From contig BBBF01000008.1 of assembly GCA_001315925.1 (NCBI GenBank), positions 1-50,508 on the forward strand: a DNA stretch of 50,508 bases, in the 5' to 3' direction. A program made the position numbers and the translations under genes. Below are positions 1 through 11,265 of this stretch, in pieces; the stretch's first letter is position 1; every line of letters begins with the position of its first letter. The notes below the pieces were generated by a model. It was not told where the DNA came from. It did no database searches and saw only the letters and a program-made list of their open reading frames with translations. This stretch comes from Thermocladium modestius JCM 10088 (GTDB taxonomy: Archaea; Thermoproteota; Thermoprotei; Thermoproteales; Thermocladiaceae).

Positions 1-2
1 GG

Positions 3-1074
3 GGCTATGCAACCACGTTGGTGACGCTCTACATAAATGGGGATAGGCCAATACCAGATATAGTTAACATGCTCAGGGAGGAGTGGGCGGTTTCCGGCAA
101 TATAAAGGACAAGACCACCAGGAACCACGTCCAGGACGCGATAGATAGAATAATAGGCATGCTAGGAAGGCAACGTCCCAAGCACCTACCCACGTTGGTA
201 GTATTCGCCGGTTTCCATATGATCTCCCCCCCGGGCAATTATACATGGGTCTCCTACGTCGTGATTCCTCCATTCAAGATAAGCACGTTCAAGTACATAT
301 GTGATATGACGTTCCACACGGAATTGCTTGAGGAGGGCGCCAACACCACCTCCACGTACGGCATAATAATAGTGGAGCGAGGGGGAGGCCGTCATAGCAT
401 TGCTCAGGGGGAATTACTGGGAGATAGTTAAGAAGGTCCAGTTCTTCGTTCCAAACAAGCATAGCGCGGGCGGTCAGTCAGCCCTCAGATATAAGCGGCA
501 GACGGAGCACTTAGCGGAGGTCTTCTATAAAATGCTTGCGGATTCAGCGAACGAGATCTTCTTGAAAATAGAGGACTTGAAGGGAATAATAGTTTCCGGT
601 CCAGGCCCCACCAAGGAGGACTTCCTAAAGGAGGATGCATTGGATTACAGGCTTAAGGATAAGGTAATTGCGATAGTAGATGCTTGCTGCCCGGATGAAT
701 ATGGCGTCATAGAGACCATAAGGAAGGCCAGCAGCCACATAAAGGATAACGAATACGTCCATGCAAAGGAATTATTGGATACATTGATGGAGTACGCCGT
801 CAGGAAGAGCAATTACGTGGTGTTCGGCAGGGATGCCGCAATGAAGGCATTAAAGTACGGGGCAGCCAGGGTTATATTGGTGAGCGAGAACGTGGGGGGG
901 GAGGAGGAGATACTGAACCTAGTGATGGAGGGAGACAGGAAGGGGATAAAGGTGGAGGTGATACCTAAGGCCGTGGAGGAATCGAAAATGCTTGACCAAA
1001 CGTTTGGAGGATACGCGGCGATTCTTCAATACCCCCCCATAACTACCCTGGAGGCAAACCAGAACGATTCATAG
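3..1074 (+). CDS. prf1: Peptide chain release factor aRF1 (5' end outside window, one frame break)
   Basis: Class I release factor that recognises all three stop codons and triggers peptidyl-tRNA hydrolysis. The open frame runs from the window edge, so about 40 N-terminal residues are missing. The stop-decoding NIK-type segment reads GNIKDKTTR, and the catalytic motif AGGQSALR lies near 463-486. The frame changes near 370-385: removing one G from the five-G tract there gives VERGEAVIALLRGNYW, which is what the family has before the GGQ domain. The eight-G tract at 893-900 adds an unexpected Gly (ENVGGEEE). The C-terminal domain is complete and ends at 1074. The gene converges on the flavoprotein gene that follows. 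Identity is very secure; the break is almost certainly not biological. Confidence 0.93.
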
Positions 1075-1079
1075 GATTT

Positions 1080-2865
1080 TCAATACTTGCGCTCCTCGGG
1101 TTTCCACTTGGTTATCGTAACCGGTATGTAAGAGAAGCTGGGGGGGCCCTCCTTAGTCCGGAATGCCAATGTATGCTTCAGCCAATTCACGTCGTCGCGT
1201 TTTGGATAATCTATTCTGGCATGCGCGCCGCGGGATTCAGTCCTATTGAGGGCTCCCAAGGTTATGACCTCCGCCTGCTCCAATAGGAAATCTATCTCCA
1301 TTATATCTTTTAGGTTCTGGTTATAGACTCGACCTCTATCCTCTATCCTCGCATTGCCGAAGCGCTCCCTCAATTTCTTCAACGATGCATACGCCTCCTC
1401 CAACCCGCTTTTCTCCCTGAATACATAGACATACGTATCCATTATCTTATTCATTTCCCGCTTTATATCGTATGGATTCTCCGCATTAGTTTCCTTGTGG
1501 AGCAGTTCATCAAATATCCTCTTCTCCTCCTTCTCGGCCGCGTCCTTCACGTATCCATCAAATTCCGCTTCCCCCCGGCCTTGGACATGGCATACTTGGC
1601 GGCCGCCTCTCCGGTGAAGTGACCCCCCCATACCAAGCACTCGCTCAAGGAGTTGCTTCCAAGCCTATTGGCGCCATGAACGCTGACATTGGCCGCCTCC
1701 CCCCCGGCAGCCCATAGATTCGATATCTTCCTCTCAGCGTCCATGTATACCTGTCCCCCCCTTAAGTCGACGTGTATGCCTCCCATCATGTAATGCATCG
1801 CAGGCCTCACCGGTATAGGCTCATCCACGGGATCTACTCCTATTGTCTTTATCGATATCTCCCTTATCATTGGGAGTCTCTTATTGAGTCTCTCCTCGCC
1901 TAAATGCCTTAGATCCAGCAAAACATAGCCAAGCCCGCTCTCCTCATCGATGAATCCTCTTCCCTGGTTTATCTCGGTTATTATGGACCTGCTGACTATA
2001 TCGCGGGGAGCCAGCTCCATCCTGCTCGGCGCGTACCTCTTCATGAACCGCTCCCCCCCATCCTTATTGACCAGGTAACCCCCCCTCTCCCCCCCTGGCT
2101 CCCTCCGTTATCAATATGCCGTTGGGAACCAATGCGGTCGGGTGGAACTGGGGAAACTCGAAGTCCTTCAGAGGTATTCCCGCCCTATACGCCAGGCTAT
2201 ATCCATCTCCGGTTGATGAGTGGGCCATTGTCGTGAAGCCGTATACCCTTCCATTCCCCCCCCGTCGCTATTATTCCAGCCTTGGCCAGTATCACCTTGA
2301 ATTCCCCCCCGGTTTTAAGGTCTATGGCAGTTATTCCCTTGAACTCTCCATTCTCCAGTATGAGGGAAGTGGCGAAGTGCTCGTGCAGCATGTCTATGTT
2401 TCCAAACCTGAGCGTATTATCATATATTGTGCTCAGCAAGAAGAAGCCAGTCTTATCTTGGGCAAATGTGGTCCTCGGTATTGTCATTCCGCCAAATGGT
2501 CTCTGCAGTATCTTTCCCTGGGGGGGATCGCGGGACCAAGGCACTCCCAGATGGTCGAGGAACTTTATTTCCTGTGGGGGGGCCGTCTGAACGAGCAGCT
2601 CTATGGCGTCTTGATCGGCCAGGAAATCGCTGCCCTTTGCAGTATCATACCCATGCAAGTCCAAGCTATCGCCGTTTTCCTTAGGGTACAGAACAGCGCT
2701 GGCGCCGCCTTCAGCAGACACGGAGTGGCTTCTCATGGCGTGGACCTTGCTCACGACCGCTATCCTTATTTTCCCATTGGATGTGCGCGCCGCCTCAAAC
2801 GCGGCCCGCAGCCCAGCGAGGCCGGAACCAAGAATCAACACGTCATATTTTAGTACCTCAACCAT
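1080..2865 (-). CDS. sdhA: Succinate dehydrogenase / fumarate reductase flavoprotein subunit
   Basis: FAD-bearing catalytic subunit that interconverts succinate and fumarate at the membrane. It has an N-terminal dinucleotide fold ([13 protein letters not shown]), the FAD-attachment region [11 protein letters not shown], an ATGG motif, the substrate motif [11 protein letters not shown] (about 2110-2150), [12 protein letters not shown], and a full C-terminal domain ending at 1080. Three reading frames are needed, with breaks near 2250, 2060-2100 and 1600. The family signature AAGEA appears as AAGGEA because of an inflated tract. ATG at 2865 is preferred over the upstream TTG because a TATA box lies 25 bp upstream. 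No iron-sulfur or membrane-anchor subunit is adjacent, so its partners must be encoded elsewhere. L-aspartate oxidase is a related family, but the length and C-terminal domain fit SdhA better. Confidence 0.9.
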
Positions 2866-2882
2866 AGCATCCAATCATTTTA

Positions 2883-2897
2883 CCTTATTTATAAAAA
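2883..2897 (-). promoter_or_regulatory. TATA box of sdhA
   Basis: On the minus strand the sequence reads ttttataaataagg, centred about 25 bp before the ATG at 2865. The spacing matches a leaderless archaeal transcript. Confidence 0.65.
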
Positions 2898-3034
2898 TTC
2901 CGCCTTGCCTATTATCATTGATTCAATATGGTAATCTAGCCATGGAGCTTGCTCCGAGTTACCCTTGGATTTATGTCGTTCATTTCAAGTATCTTTAGAA
3001 ACATTTATTATTTGGCGATCCCTATGGCTTTCCC

Positions 3035-4244
3035 GTGAATTTACGCGTAGATGCGGAAACCATCAGGCGGCAATTATATGTGTTCGGGCCGGCTTGGTTG
3101 GTAATGATGGCGGATATAGATGTTGCCAGCATAGTCACTGGACTGCAGTCGGGAGCCACTTGGGGGGGGTACAGGATGATATTCATTATGATAATTTTGA
3201 CTATTCCCCTCTTCGTTATTCAAGACGCTGCCGGTCGCTTGGGCACCGTTGGGGGGGGCAAGGGTTTGGGCGAGGCAATAAGGATTAGGTATAGCGGCAA
3301 GACGGCGGCCATCTTATCCATCCCAATGGCCGTCTCGGACTTCTTGGAGTACGTCGCGGAGTACGCCGGGATATCCATTGGAATAATGCTCTTGGGGGGG
3401 CTTCCTTTAATTCCGCTTCTGCTGTTGATATATGTGTTCCATGCCGTGGTGGTTCTATCCAGGAACTACAGGAAGGCCGAGATTATAATGTTACCGATAA
3501 GCTTCGTGTTGGCAGCCAGCATAGCTGCATCAGCAGTGCTGTTCAAGCCAAATCCGTCGCTCGTGCTATCCGGTCTCTCTCCATTACAGCCTTACGGAAA
3601 TCCATCATTTGATTACTTGCTGGCCGCCAATATAGGCGCGTCATAATGCCGTGGATGCTGTACTTTCACTCGGGCGCGGATTCCAGAAAGAAATTGAAAA
3701 CCAGCGATCTAAGGGCGGAGAGGCTGGAGACGCTAATAGGAGCGATTGCATCGGAGGTATTGATGGCTATGATAGTGATAGATGGAATTCACTTGAGGAA
3801 CGTCAATGATTTCCTTAACATTGACGAATTATCGCATGCGTTGGCCCCCTTCGGTTCGGCAGCCCCCCCGTTCCTATTAGCCATGGGCTTCCTAGCGGCT
3901 GGTTTCCTGGCGCTGGTGGTGATATCTATGGCATCTGCGTGGGGGCGTATTGGAGGCCGTGGGGCGAACATCGAGGAGGGCATTTCTTTCAGTTTACTTG
4001 ATGGAGAGCTTCCGGCTCTAGTGTTGGTAATTTTATATAGTAATTACGTGGAATTGATGCTGGACCTAATGGTTTTATACACTATAATCATTATACCATC
4101 GCTCTATGTTCTTGGCCGCTTAGTGACGGATCCAAATATAATGAAGGGCCTCACCTATAAGCCTGGGAATCAGCGATGTACTGGGCAATGACAGCCGTGA
4201 TAATAATCGGGGGGGGAATCGCTGGCTTGATATCGATGATATGA
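3035..4244 (+). CDS. Nramp-family (variant) metal ion transporter
   Basis: Polytopic membrane transporter of the Nramp/SLC11 superfamily, probably moving divalent metal ions with protons. The order is typical: TM1 with GPAWLVMMADIDVASI, then GLQSG, GYRMIF, and the TM3 region DAAGRLGTVGGKGLGEAI. In place of the canonical DPGN of TM1 it has ADID, and the TM6 region reads GAVIMPWMLYFHSG rather than the usual MPH segment, so it belongs to the Nramp-related branch with altered metal selectivity. A break at about 3640 (gcgtc where gcggtc restores GAVIMPW) splits the frame. A second near 4168 hides the last helix, which ends at 4244. GTG at 3035 is about 26 bp after an AT-rich box (tttattattt, 3004-3013). 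Confidence 0.8.
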
Positions 4245-4895
4245 CTCCCCCCCCTCACACAATTACAATTATGGCAGAGAATGCGGACTCACCCGCTGCA
4301 CTTCAAGGGAAGTTGAAGCCGAAGTTTTCTTCCGCCGGGGAAGTAAGTTTCGCGAGGCAGGAAATACCTCATTGAGAGAGGATGTTCCCGCCCAACAGGC
4401 ATAATAATAATTATGCCCGCCAGAGACCTCGTCCGTGAGGGGGGGGATGGTTCACTTCCTGAGACCCTCTGACCGCAATGCATTAATTACCTTGGAAGTG
4501 GAATGGGTTCGAGGGAATTGCACCCCCCCTCATCCAAGCACAGCTTCCAATCCCCTTATCAATGTGGTGGAGACATCAGGCGATGCTGGTGGGAAGTGTT
4601 TGTGTGATAAATAGAATTGACTCCCACTCCCTTTAGGGATGGAGTTGAAGGCCCGGTCCATGGTTCATTGCTGAACGAGTGGAGCGGGGGGGTGGGTGCC
4701 CTACGCGTCAACCAGCCGTGTGCAGTGAAGATGAGGGCAGTGAACCGCAAACGATGAACCGATTCAAGGAAGCCCTTAAGAGCCCGGGGGGGAGATTAAT
4801 ATACCGGCTTTATCGCGTGCTAGGTTTAAGTGGTGGGGGGGAAAGTAGATAGTAGTTAAACGAGGGGGGGGATGTGGTGATAGGGGGGGGATTCG
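4245..4895. other. 650-bp stretch with no recognisable gene
   Basis: No open frame here resembles a protein after allowing for tract errors. The sequence is less AT-rich than the spacers around it and can form several hairpins, for example the arms actcc...ggagt around 4620-4646. AT-rich promoter-like patches occur near 4790-4800 and 4852-4860. The composition and folding potential would suit a structured RNA. I looked for SRP RNA, RNase P RNA and 5S rRNA signatures on both strands and could not place one. Confidence 0.5.
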
Positions 4896-6476
4896 GTGTA
4901 CTTAAGCGATGGGCAATATGAAGTTCAAAGGAGCGTGGATAGGAAGAGAACGTCATCTTACTACACTAGCAGGGATGGCCTTGCAGTTATCAGAAGCTTC
5001 CTCCGAATGCTGGATGAGCAGTATAGGAGGGATGTGACAATAATGGATCCCTTCATGGGTTCGGGAGTCATGCTCTCATCCATAAATGACTTGATTAAGC
5101 CCAGGAAGGTGATAGGAATCGAGATAAACAGACAACCATGTGAGTTGGCTCATGAGGTTTTATCCTCCTTGTACTCCGACGTGGAAGTTGTGTGCGGCGA
5201 TGCGTTTAAGGTCGCATGGAAATATGAAGCGGACATAATCATTTCAAATCCACCCTTCGTTAGGTGGCACTTGATCCGTGATAGGAATGAGATCCTAAAA
5301 GTAATGAATTCAAGAGGTTATGGGGACCTCATTATGAGGGGGGGGATCCCGGTTTGCACGTGCTTTCCTTATTCTTGATAGATTTCATACTTAGGGACGG
5401 GGGGTTATGCAGCTATAGTAATGCCGGCATCAACGTTCTATACTAAGCAAGGAGAGGGCGTGAAGAAGCTGTTGAAGCGGCGGTACGACGTGATAGGATT
5501 GGTTGAAAACAAGAGGGAGCCTGCCTTCAGCGTAGGCAGTGGTTTTAAGGAATTGATAATTTTCGTCAGGAAAAGGAATGGGCATTCCCCATTAATTGGA
5601 AGCTTGAATACGGCGATTTATAAATATAATGGAGATATGAATGAGGTGAACTCGGTGAATCTATACGAGCTACCGAAGTTGGCCGACAGGAATTGGCTCA
5701 GTTTGTTTGACCATGATAAGGCAAATCTATTGATTTCCATCATAGAGAATGCCATGAAGAATGGATTGTTACGTTATATGAGGAAGGGCGAGATTATTAG
5801 GGGCATTGAAATGTATGGGCCGGATTTCTTCTTTATTCCAAATAAATATTGGCGCATTAAGGGAGAGGATGATTTGTCAATGATTATTAAAAATAGAAAT
5901 AATGGAGCCGAGCTAGCGATACCCAAGAAATATCTAGTGAGGTGCTTAAGGAAGCCAGAGCATTACAAGGATGGAATATATGTACCGGATCCCAAGTACT
6001 ACGTGCTTGCAATAAATGAGGAGCCCGACGGCGATTTGGGGGGGAGGTACTTAGAGTGGGGGGGCGAAGAGTTGGGCATTCCGGCCCTGAAGTTCGGGGG
6101 GGATAGATGGTATCAATATATCTGGAAGCAATTGAAAACCAAGAGACCTTATGGGTATATCTTCATCCATGATAAAATAGATTCAAGGAGAAACAGAGTA
6201 ATTGCCAACTACTCGGAAAAACCCCCCCTGTGTGCCTCAAAGAACTTCTACATAATAAAGATAAATAATCCCCCCCTGGTCGCTGCATGGTATAATTCAG
6301 CCCTATTTAGGGAGATTATTGCTATGTTTGGCAGGCAAATATCGGATAGCTGGACTAGGTTTTTGGAGGATGATTACTTGGCAATTCCAGTGCCATCCAA
6401 GGCCATCAACGTCGATTTATACAACATAGGCGAGGTCAATCGAGTCGTAAGCGGATACCTAGGACTGAAAGATTAA
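4896..6476 (+). CDS. SAM-dependent DNA methyltransferase (N6-adenine type), orphan
   Basis: Motif order is SAM-binding DPFMGSG (about residue 50) followed by catalytic SNPPF (about residue 110), as in the N6_Mtase/Eco57I-like group that methylates adenine in DNA. The N-terminal YYTSRDGL segment is also typical. The rest, about 350 residues, probably carries target recognition and includes GFKELIIFVRK. The frame breaks at 5338-5345 and again at 5399-5405, where removing one G restores RDGGYAAIVMP. Several G tracts add Gly residues near 6040-6105. GTG at 4896 is the first start in frame, but tract errors upstream make it uncertain. No nuclease or specificity subunit is adjacent, so it is an orphan methylase or a single-chain enzyme whose nuclease is absent. 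Confidence 0.78.
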
Positions 6477-6511
6477 GTGATCTTATCTAGAAAATTTAAG
6501 AATTTAATGAA

Positions 6512-7995
6512 TTAATATTGGCCCACTGCTAACCCGTCTCCCCCCCTTGGATCGGCATATGCTATGCGTTCACGTCCCAAGATTTGGATGGCATGGGCAA
6601 CGCCGGTGGCGCCTGGGTACTTTATTTTGCGGATGGGAGCATCAACCCCCCCCTCCTCCGCGAACACCTCATTTCCATCCCATAAAAATCTAGGTGCGTC
6701 TATCGCGTTAACTATATCCATTCCGTTATCGATTAGATTCATTAATAGGAGGACATGCTGTTGCGGCCTGAAGTGACCCCCCCCGCTTATTCCTATGGCT
6801 GCCATAGGTTCCCCCCCGCCTTTTTCGATTATCATTGATGATAGCGTGTGCAGGGGGGGTCGCTTGCGTGGAGCGACTCCATTAGGTCCATCCAGCTTGA
6901 AATCGCTTGCCCTATTGTTAAGGGTTATTTGGTATGTTGGTTCCGTTATCCTGGATCCAAAGGGGTGATACAAGCTTTGTATAGCGGATACTATGTTTCC
7001 CGCCTCATCTATAACTACGAAATTAGTAGTATCTCCCTCCAATATCTTATTATTTGCATTGGGGGGGCCAGCAGCGTTGAATTTTAGCAAACTATCTATC
7101 GGCACGTCGACGAATCGTGGATCTCCTATATGCTCGTCCCGTAACGAGTACGCCTTTCTATAAATGTCGAGAAGCACATCTATTCGATCCTTAGCGTTGG
7201 CTGGGAGGCCTCTGGACTCCACATCCCTGAGTATTATTAAAGTGGTCAATCCCTGGCTATTGGGCGGGGGGGACTCAAATACCGTGCAACCTCTATACTC
7301 CGCCTTAAGAGGCTCCCTCCACTCAGGCGTGTAATCCTTGAAATCCGATAACGAGAATGCGCCCCCCATGGAATTGACGTACTCAGTTATTGCCTCTCCC
7401 ACCTCCTTGTAGAAAAACGAGGGGCCGGCCTCGGCTATCCCGCCTATTGTCTTTCCCAGCCTCCTCATATCGATCCTTTCCCACCTATTTGCCAGGTAGG
7501 TCCTCGCGGTCTCGTCGTCATGGTAGGTCTCCCTCAATGAATTCAAGGCACCCTCCAGCCTCGGCATTACCGGTAATCCAGCCTCCGCCAGTCTCACGGC
7601 CGGCCTTAGGAGGTCTCCCCCCCACTCCATCGAGCCATGCCTTTGCCAAAGCGCGTGGACTCCGCCTACCATGCCTGGCACCACTATGGAAAGAGGCCCG
7701 TATCTTGGCATGACTCCGCCGTACTTGCTCATTATCAATTCCCTGGTCAAACCACTGGCGCCCAGCCAGTGCCGTTTATGAACTCTACCTTTCCATCACC
7801 ATGATTATATATCATTGCCATGAAATCACCTCCAAGTCCATTCAACGCGGGTTGGCTGACTGCTAGCGCAAATGATATTGCTACAGCAGCATCAAATGCA
7901 TTGCCTCCCCTCTCCAGCACCGATAATCCGATTAAGGAAGGGAAGGGATGCTCGCTGGCAATGGCTCCTCTGCGAGACACAAATGCAGGCTTCAT
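6512..7995 (-). CDS. ggt: Gamma-glutamyltransferase family protein
   Basis: Ntn-hydrolase that cleaves or transfers gamma-glutamyl groups. The precursor cleaves itself, exposing a Thr nucleophile. Here the cleavage site reads GDTTNFVV (about 7010-7035), after a large-subunit region with GGNAFDAAVAISFALAV and GLGGDFMA. The small subunit follows, with SAIQSL, GSRIT and GISGG. No clear N-terminal signal peptide is visible, so it is probably cytoplasmic. The frame breaks at about 7745, where gcgcc in place of gcggcc hides the join between NGTGW and LTRELIM. ATG at 7995 is chosen over the TTG at 8007 because an AT-rich box (tttattaattag) lies about 29 bp upstream. Transferase and hydrolase activity cannot be told apart from sequence. 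Confidence 0.88.
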
Positions 7996-8389
7996 GCTGA
8001 TCAGCAACTATTCTAATTAATAAACTTAGGGGGGGTACTCACCAATTTTTTAGGAATAATTTATTATTGAAAAAGACCTGCGAGAGGCGCGGTTGGTTAT
8101 TAATTGAGGCATAGTTTCAAGAGGACTTGAACTGTGCTTTTAACATTGTAATTAAAGTGATTGTAGGAATAGTTATTGGAATTGAAGTATAGTTATTATT
8201 CCCCATGTTACATAGCTAAGTAACGTTAGTTGAGGGGGGGCTTAACAAAGGCTTCGGGGGGGGATCCTCAGGTGGGAGGGGGGGATTGAAAAATAGTTGT
8301 GAAGACTCGGTCATTAGTTTCTATTTTTGAATGTAAAAACGTGGGTGAGTTGTCGATATCGCAACGTTTTTAAGCGGTTTTAAACCCGT
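7996..8389. other. Intergenic spacer between divergent ggt and DUF1512 genes
   Basis: AT-rich spacer of nearly 400 bp holding the ggt promoter (about 8017-8028) and the promoter of the next gene (tttttaag, 8366-8373). Three long G tracts lie between 8235 and 8285. I see no gene or RNA in it. Confidence 0.5.
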
Positions 8390-9576
8390 ATGTTGATAGG
8401 AATGTTCGTGCTGGCGGCATTTCAATTGTTTGGAGGAAGCGGCTCCAATTCGACGGATTACTTATTATTCAATTTATTGCTTTTCATAGTATATTTCGGC
8501 GTTTTTCCATTTCTATATGAGTATCTTCAATTAATGAGATTTCAAATGCAAGTCAATGGTTTCCTACAGCAGTTGAATGCAACCATAACCAATGGAATCT
8601 CCCAATTCATGGGAGCAGTGAATCAAATTGGATCCAAGAATGGTTCGTCAATTGATGGCGAGAAGGTCAAGAATGAGTTGAGGAACTTGATGGATTTGGT
8701 GGTGATAGATCCCACCAACATAGAGACGGAGGGTTGGTGCGCAAGTTGAAGTACTTGATAAACATGTACAGCGATAGGTTGGAGGGTGACGTTAGAATGA
8801 TAATGCCTGGGCTCGATAAACCCATGGTTCAGAACATGGCCAATGCGGTGGAGGTATTGAGAAATCTGAATTACATCTATAAAGTAGTGGATCACTACTA
8901 TAAACTGAGCTCCAAGTACAAGAGCTACTACCTACTATATCAATTGACGTTTATGTTGCCTTTCCTCAAGGAGGCCGTGAATGCATTAAGCAATTCCATA
9001 ACTTCATTCGTGAAGGGACAGCCGATAGGCGATGCAGCGGGTCCATTGACTATCTATAGATTCATGAATTCGTGTCAAGGAAAATCCTCCATGGATAACG
9101 TGGTTCCGGACACCTATATTGGCCAGTGCCTCTATAACGAGAGGAAGATATATCTAATGAAGGCTCAAGGACCGGGGGGGCACGGTTGGTCACTTGGATG
9201 ATGCCGTGAACTACCTGTTAGAGACCCTCAATGTGAAGCCGAGGCTGGTGATAACAATAGATGCTGCCCTTAAGCTGGAGGGCGAGAAGACCGGTACCAT
9301 AACGGATGGATTGGGCGTAGCAATGGGGGGGGAATAGGGGGGGCGGAGAAGTTCAACATAGAGACCACCGTATCTAAGCACAATATTCCGCTATACGCGA
9401 TATTGATCAAGATGAGCGAGATGGAGGCGCTGAACACTATGACGAAGCAGATAGATGATGCGGTTAACTCGGCAGTGGATAGGCTAAAGAAGATAATAGA
9501 GGTATACACGTCAAAGGGGGGGGACGAGGTATTGGTAATAGGGGGGGTAGGCAACACTATAGGCGTGGCTCAGTAG
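8390..9576 (+). CDS. DUF1512 family archaeal protein
   Basis: Matches the conserved archaeal DUF1512 family, whose function is not known. It has an N-terminal hydrophobic segment (about residues 20-45), a helical middle with IYKVVDHYY, then GQPIGDAAGPL, a KGPGG-type motif at about 9166-9180, IDAALKLEGEKTG, and the terminal VIGVGNTIG. The family's diagnostic stretches survive only if two breaks are bridged: at 8731, where gaggg in place of gagggg restores EGLVRKLKY, and at 9172-9180, where one G too many hides GPGGTVGHLDD. The ATG at 8390 follows a TATA-like tttttaag by about 21 bp. It is followed by a zinc-ribbon membrane protein and the AsnRS in the same direction. Confidence 0.8.
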
Positions 9577-9623
9577 TGGGACCGGCAGCAAAGTTTTAAA
9601 CTTCAAATAATCGGCTACGAACC

Positions 9624-9932
9624 ATGTCATTTGATGCCTTTGTAACGGGCTACTCAGTGGCGGTTTCAGTGGCTATATTCGCCGCGCTGGCGTTATTGCT
9701 GTATTATTTATTATTTAATAAATCATTAATGGCCCGGATAAGCGCCCCCCCGGCTCAGCAGGCACAATTGACGGAATTCGTGATTCTCAAGTGCCCCCAG
9801 TGCGGCTTCGAGAAGAAGAGACAATTCGAGCTCGGCGATTACGTGGGGGGGAAAGTAGATCAAGAGAGGTGCCCACACGATAATTCCCAGCTGGTGGTGT
9901 CATCTATAGCCAAGGAAACATCCAGTCAGTGA
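9624..9932 (+). CDS. Single-pass membrane protein with cytoplasmic zinc ribbon
   Basis: A 102-residue protein with one strong N-terminal transmembrane segment (about residues 10-32, rich in Ala, Leu and Val) and a soluble domain containing CPQCGFEKKRQFELG with a second Cys at ERCPHD. The CxxC...C arrangement suggests a zinc ribbon with an incomplete second knuckle. No specific family is recognised. Its own TATA-like box (gttttaaac, 9591-9600) lies about 28 bp before the ATG. Its stop overlaps the AsnRS start (tgatg), so the two are probably co-transcribed. Confidence 0.75.
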   Translation: MSFDAFVTGYSVAVSVAIFAALALLLYYLLFNKSLMARISAPPAQQAQLTEFVILKCPQCGFEKKRQFELGDYVGGKVDQERCPHDNSQLVVSSIAKETSSQ

Positions 9933-11264
9933 TGGATATGGCATTGCCCAATATAGACGTCACCCCCCCATCGGTGGCCTTCGGTCAATAGAGGAGGGCA
10001 GACACGTGGTGGTGAGGGGATGGGTGTACAGGAAAAGGGTCTTGAAGAACAAGGTCTTCCTAGTTATAAGGGATTCCAGCGGCATAGTTCAGATAGTGTT
10101 CTCAGGAGGATTGGCGGAAGAGGCTTCGCGGCTCAACATAGAGTCGGCCGTTTACGTCGGCGGCACAGTGAAGAGGGAGGAACGAGCGCCCGGGGGGGGA
10201 GTCGAGATCCAAGCCGATAGCATATTATGGAAATTCGTGGGGGGGGAGCAATTCCCCCCCATTAATGAGGACGCCGCCGAGGCGGACTCGGAGTTGCTGC
10301 TGGACCTGAGGCACCTCTGGGTAAGGAGTAGAAAAATGCAGGCGGTGCTTAAGATAAGGAGCACCATATTCTCGGCTGTTCATGAGTATTTCAGAAGCAA
10401 TGGCTTTTATGAAGTGCAGGCCCCCCCACGTTCATATCCGCCGCGGTTGAGGGCGGCTCCACGTTGTTTAGCCTGGATTACTTCGGGACCCCCCCAGCGT
10501 ACTTGACGCAGAGCGCTCAGTTCTACCTTGAGGCCCTAATATACTCGCTGGAGAAGGTATACACAATAGCCCCCAGCTTCAGGGCGGAGAGGTCCAGGAC
10601 GAGGAGGCACTTGACTGAGTTCTGGCACGCTGAAATGGAGATGGCGTGGGCAGGACTGCGCGATGTAATGAAGGTTGGGGGGGAAGGCGTGATAAGCAGG
10701 GCAGTGGAGAGGGTGCTTCAGGATAACCTGGAGGAGCTCAGCATAATAGGTCGCAAGACGGAGTACTTGGAGAGGATAAAACCTCCGTTCCCCATGGTTT
10801 CCTATGATGAGGCAATAGAAATACTTAGGAACAAGGGTGTGCAGCTCAAGTGGGGGGGAGATGATATAGGGGCAGACGAGGAGAGGGTTCTCACCCTTCA
10901 ATTCGATAAGCCAATTCATTTACATCACTTCCCTGAGGCGGTTAAGGCGTTTTACCACAAGAACGATCCCCAGCGGCCGGAGACGACGTTAAGCGTCGAC
11001 GTGTTGGCCCCAGAGGGCTACGGCGAGGTTATAGGGGGGGGAGGCGAGCGCATAGAGAACTATGACGAGTTGGTGAGCAAGATACGCAAGTTCGGATTAG
11101 AGCCCAGCAATTATGGTTGGTACTTGGATTTGCGCCGCTTCGGCTCCGTTCAACATGCTGGATTCGGCCTGGGAATGGATAGATTAGTTATGTGGATATG
11201 CGGCCTCGACCACGTCAGGGATGCCTTGCCGTTTCCCAGGGACATGCGCCGCATAAGGCCATAG
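9932..11264 (+). CDS. asnS: Asparaginyl-tRNA synthetase (class II)
   Basis: Charges tRNA with asparagine. The OB-fold anticodon domain contains RGWVYRKRVLKNKVFLVIRD. The catalytic core has the AsnRS-type FGTPAYLTQSAQFYLE, motif 2 (TRRHLTEFW), EGYGEVIGGGER, and motif 3 (GLGMDRLVMWICGL...FPR). These fit AsnRS better than archaeal AspRS, which has FLAQSPQ-type text. The frame breaks at 10421-10428, where seven C in place of five shifts APTFISAAVEGGST out of frame, and also near 9962, which hides the true N-terminus. ATG at 9932 overlaps the preceding stop. Extra residues from inflated tracts occur in FGTPPAY, VGGEGV, KWGGDDI and IGGGGER. Confidence 0.9.
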
Positions 11265-11265
11265 C

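Noticed and set aside
2116..2853. 245-residue plus-strand frame over sdhA
   Set aside because: Antisense shadow; the minus strand carries clear flavoprotein motifs.
4610..4650. CRISPR-like repeat (hairpin followed by gttgaaggc)
   Set aside because: It occurs once only; no second copy at regular spacing was found.
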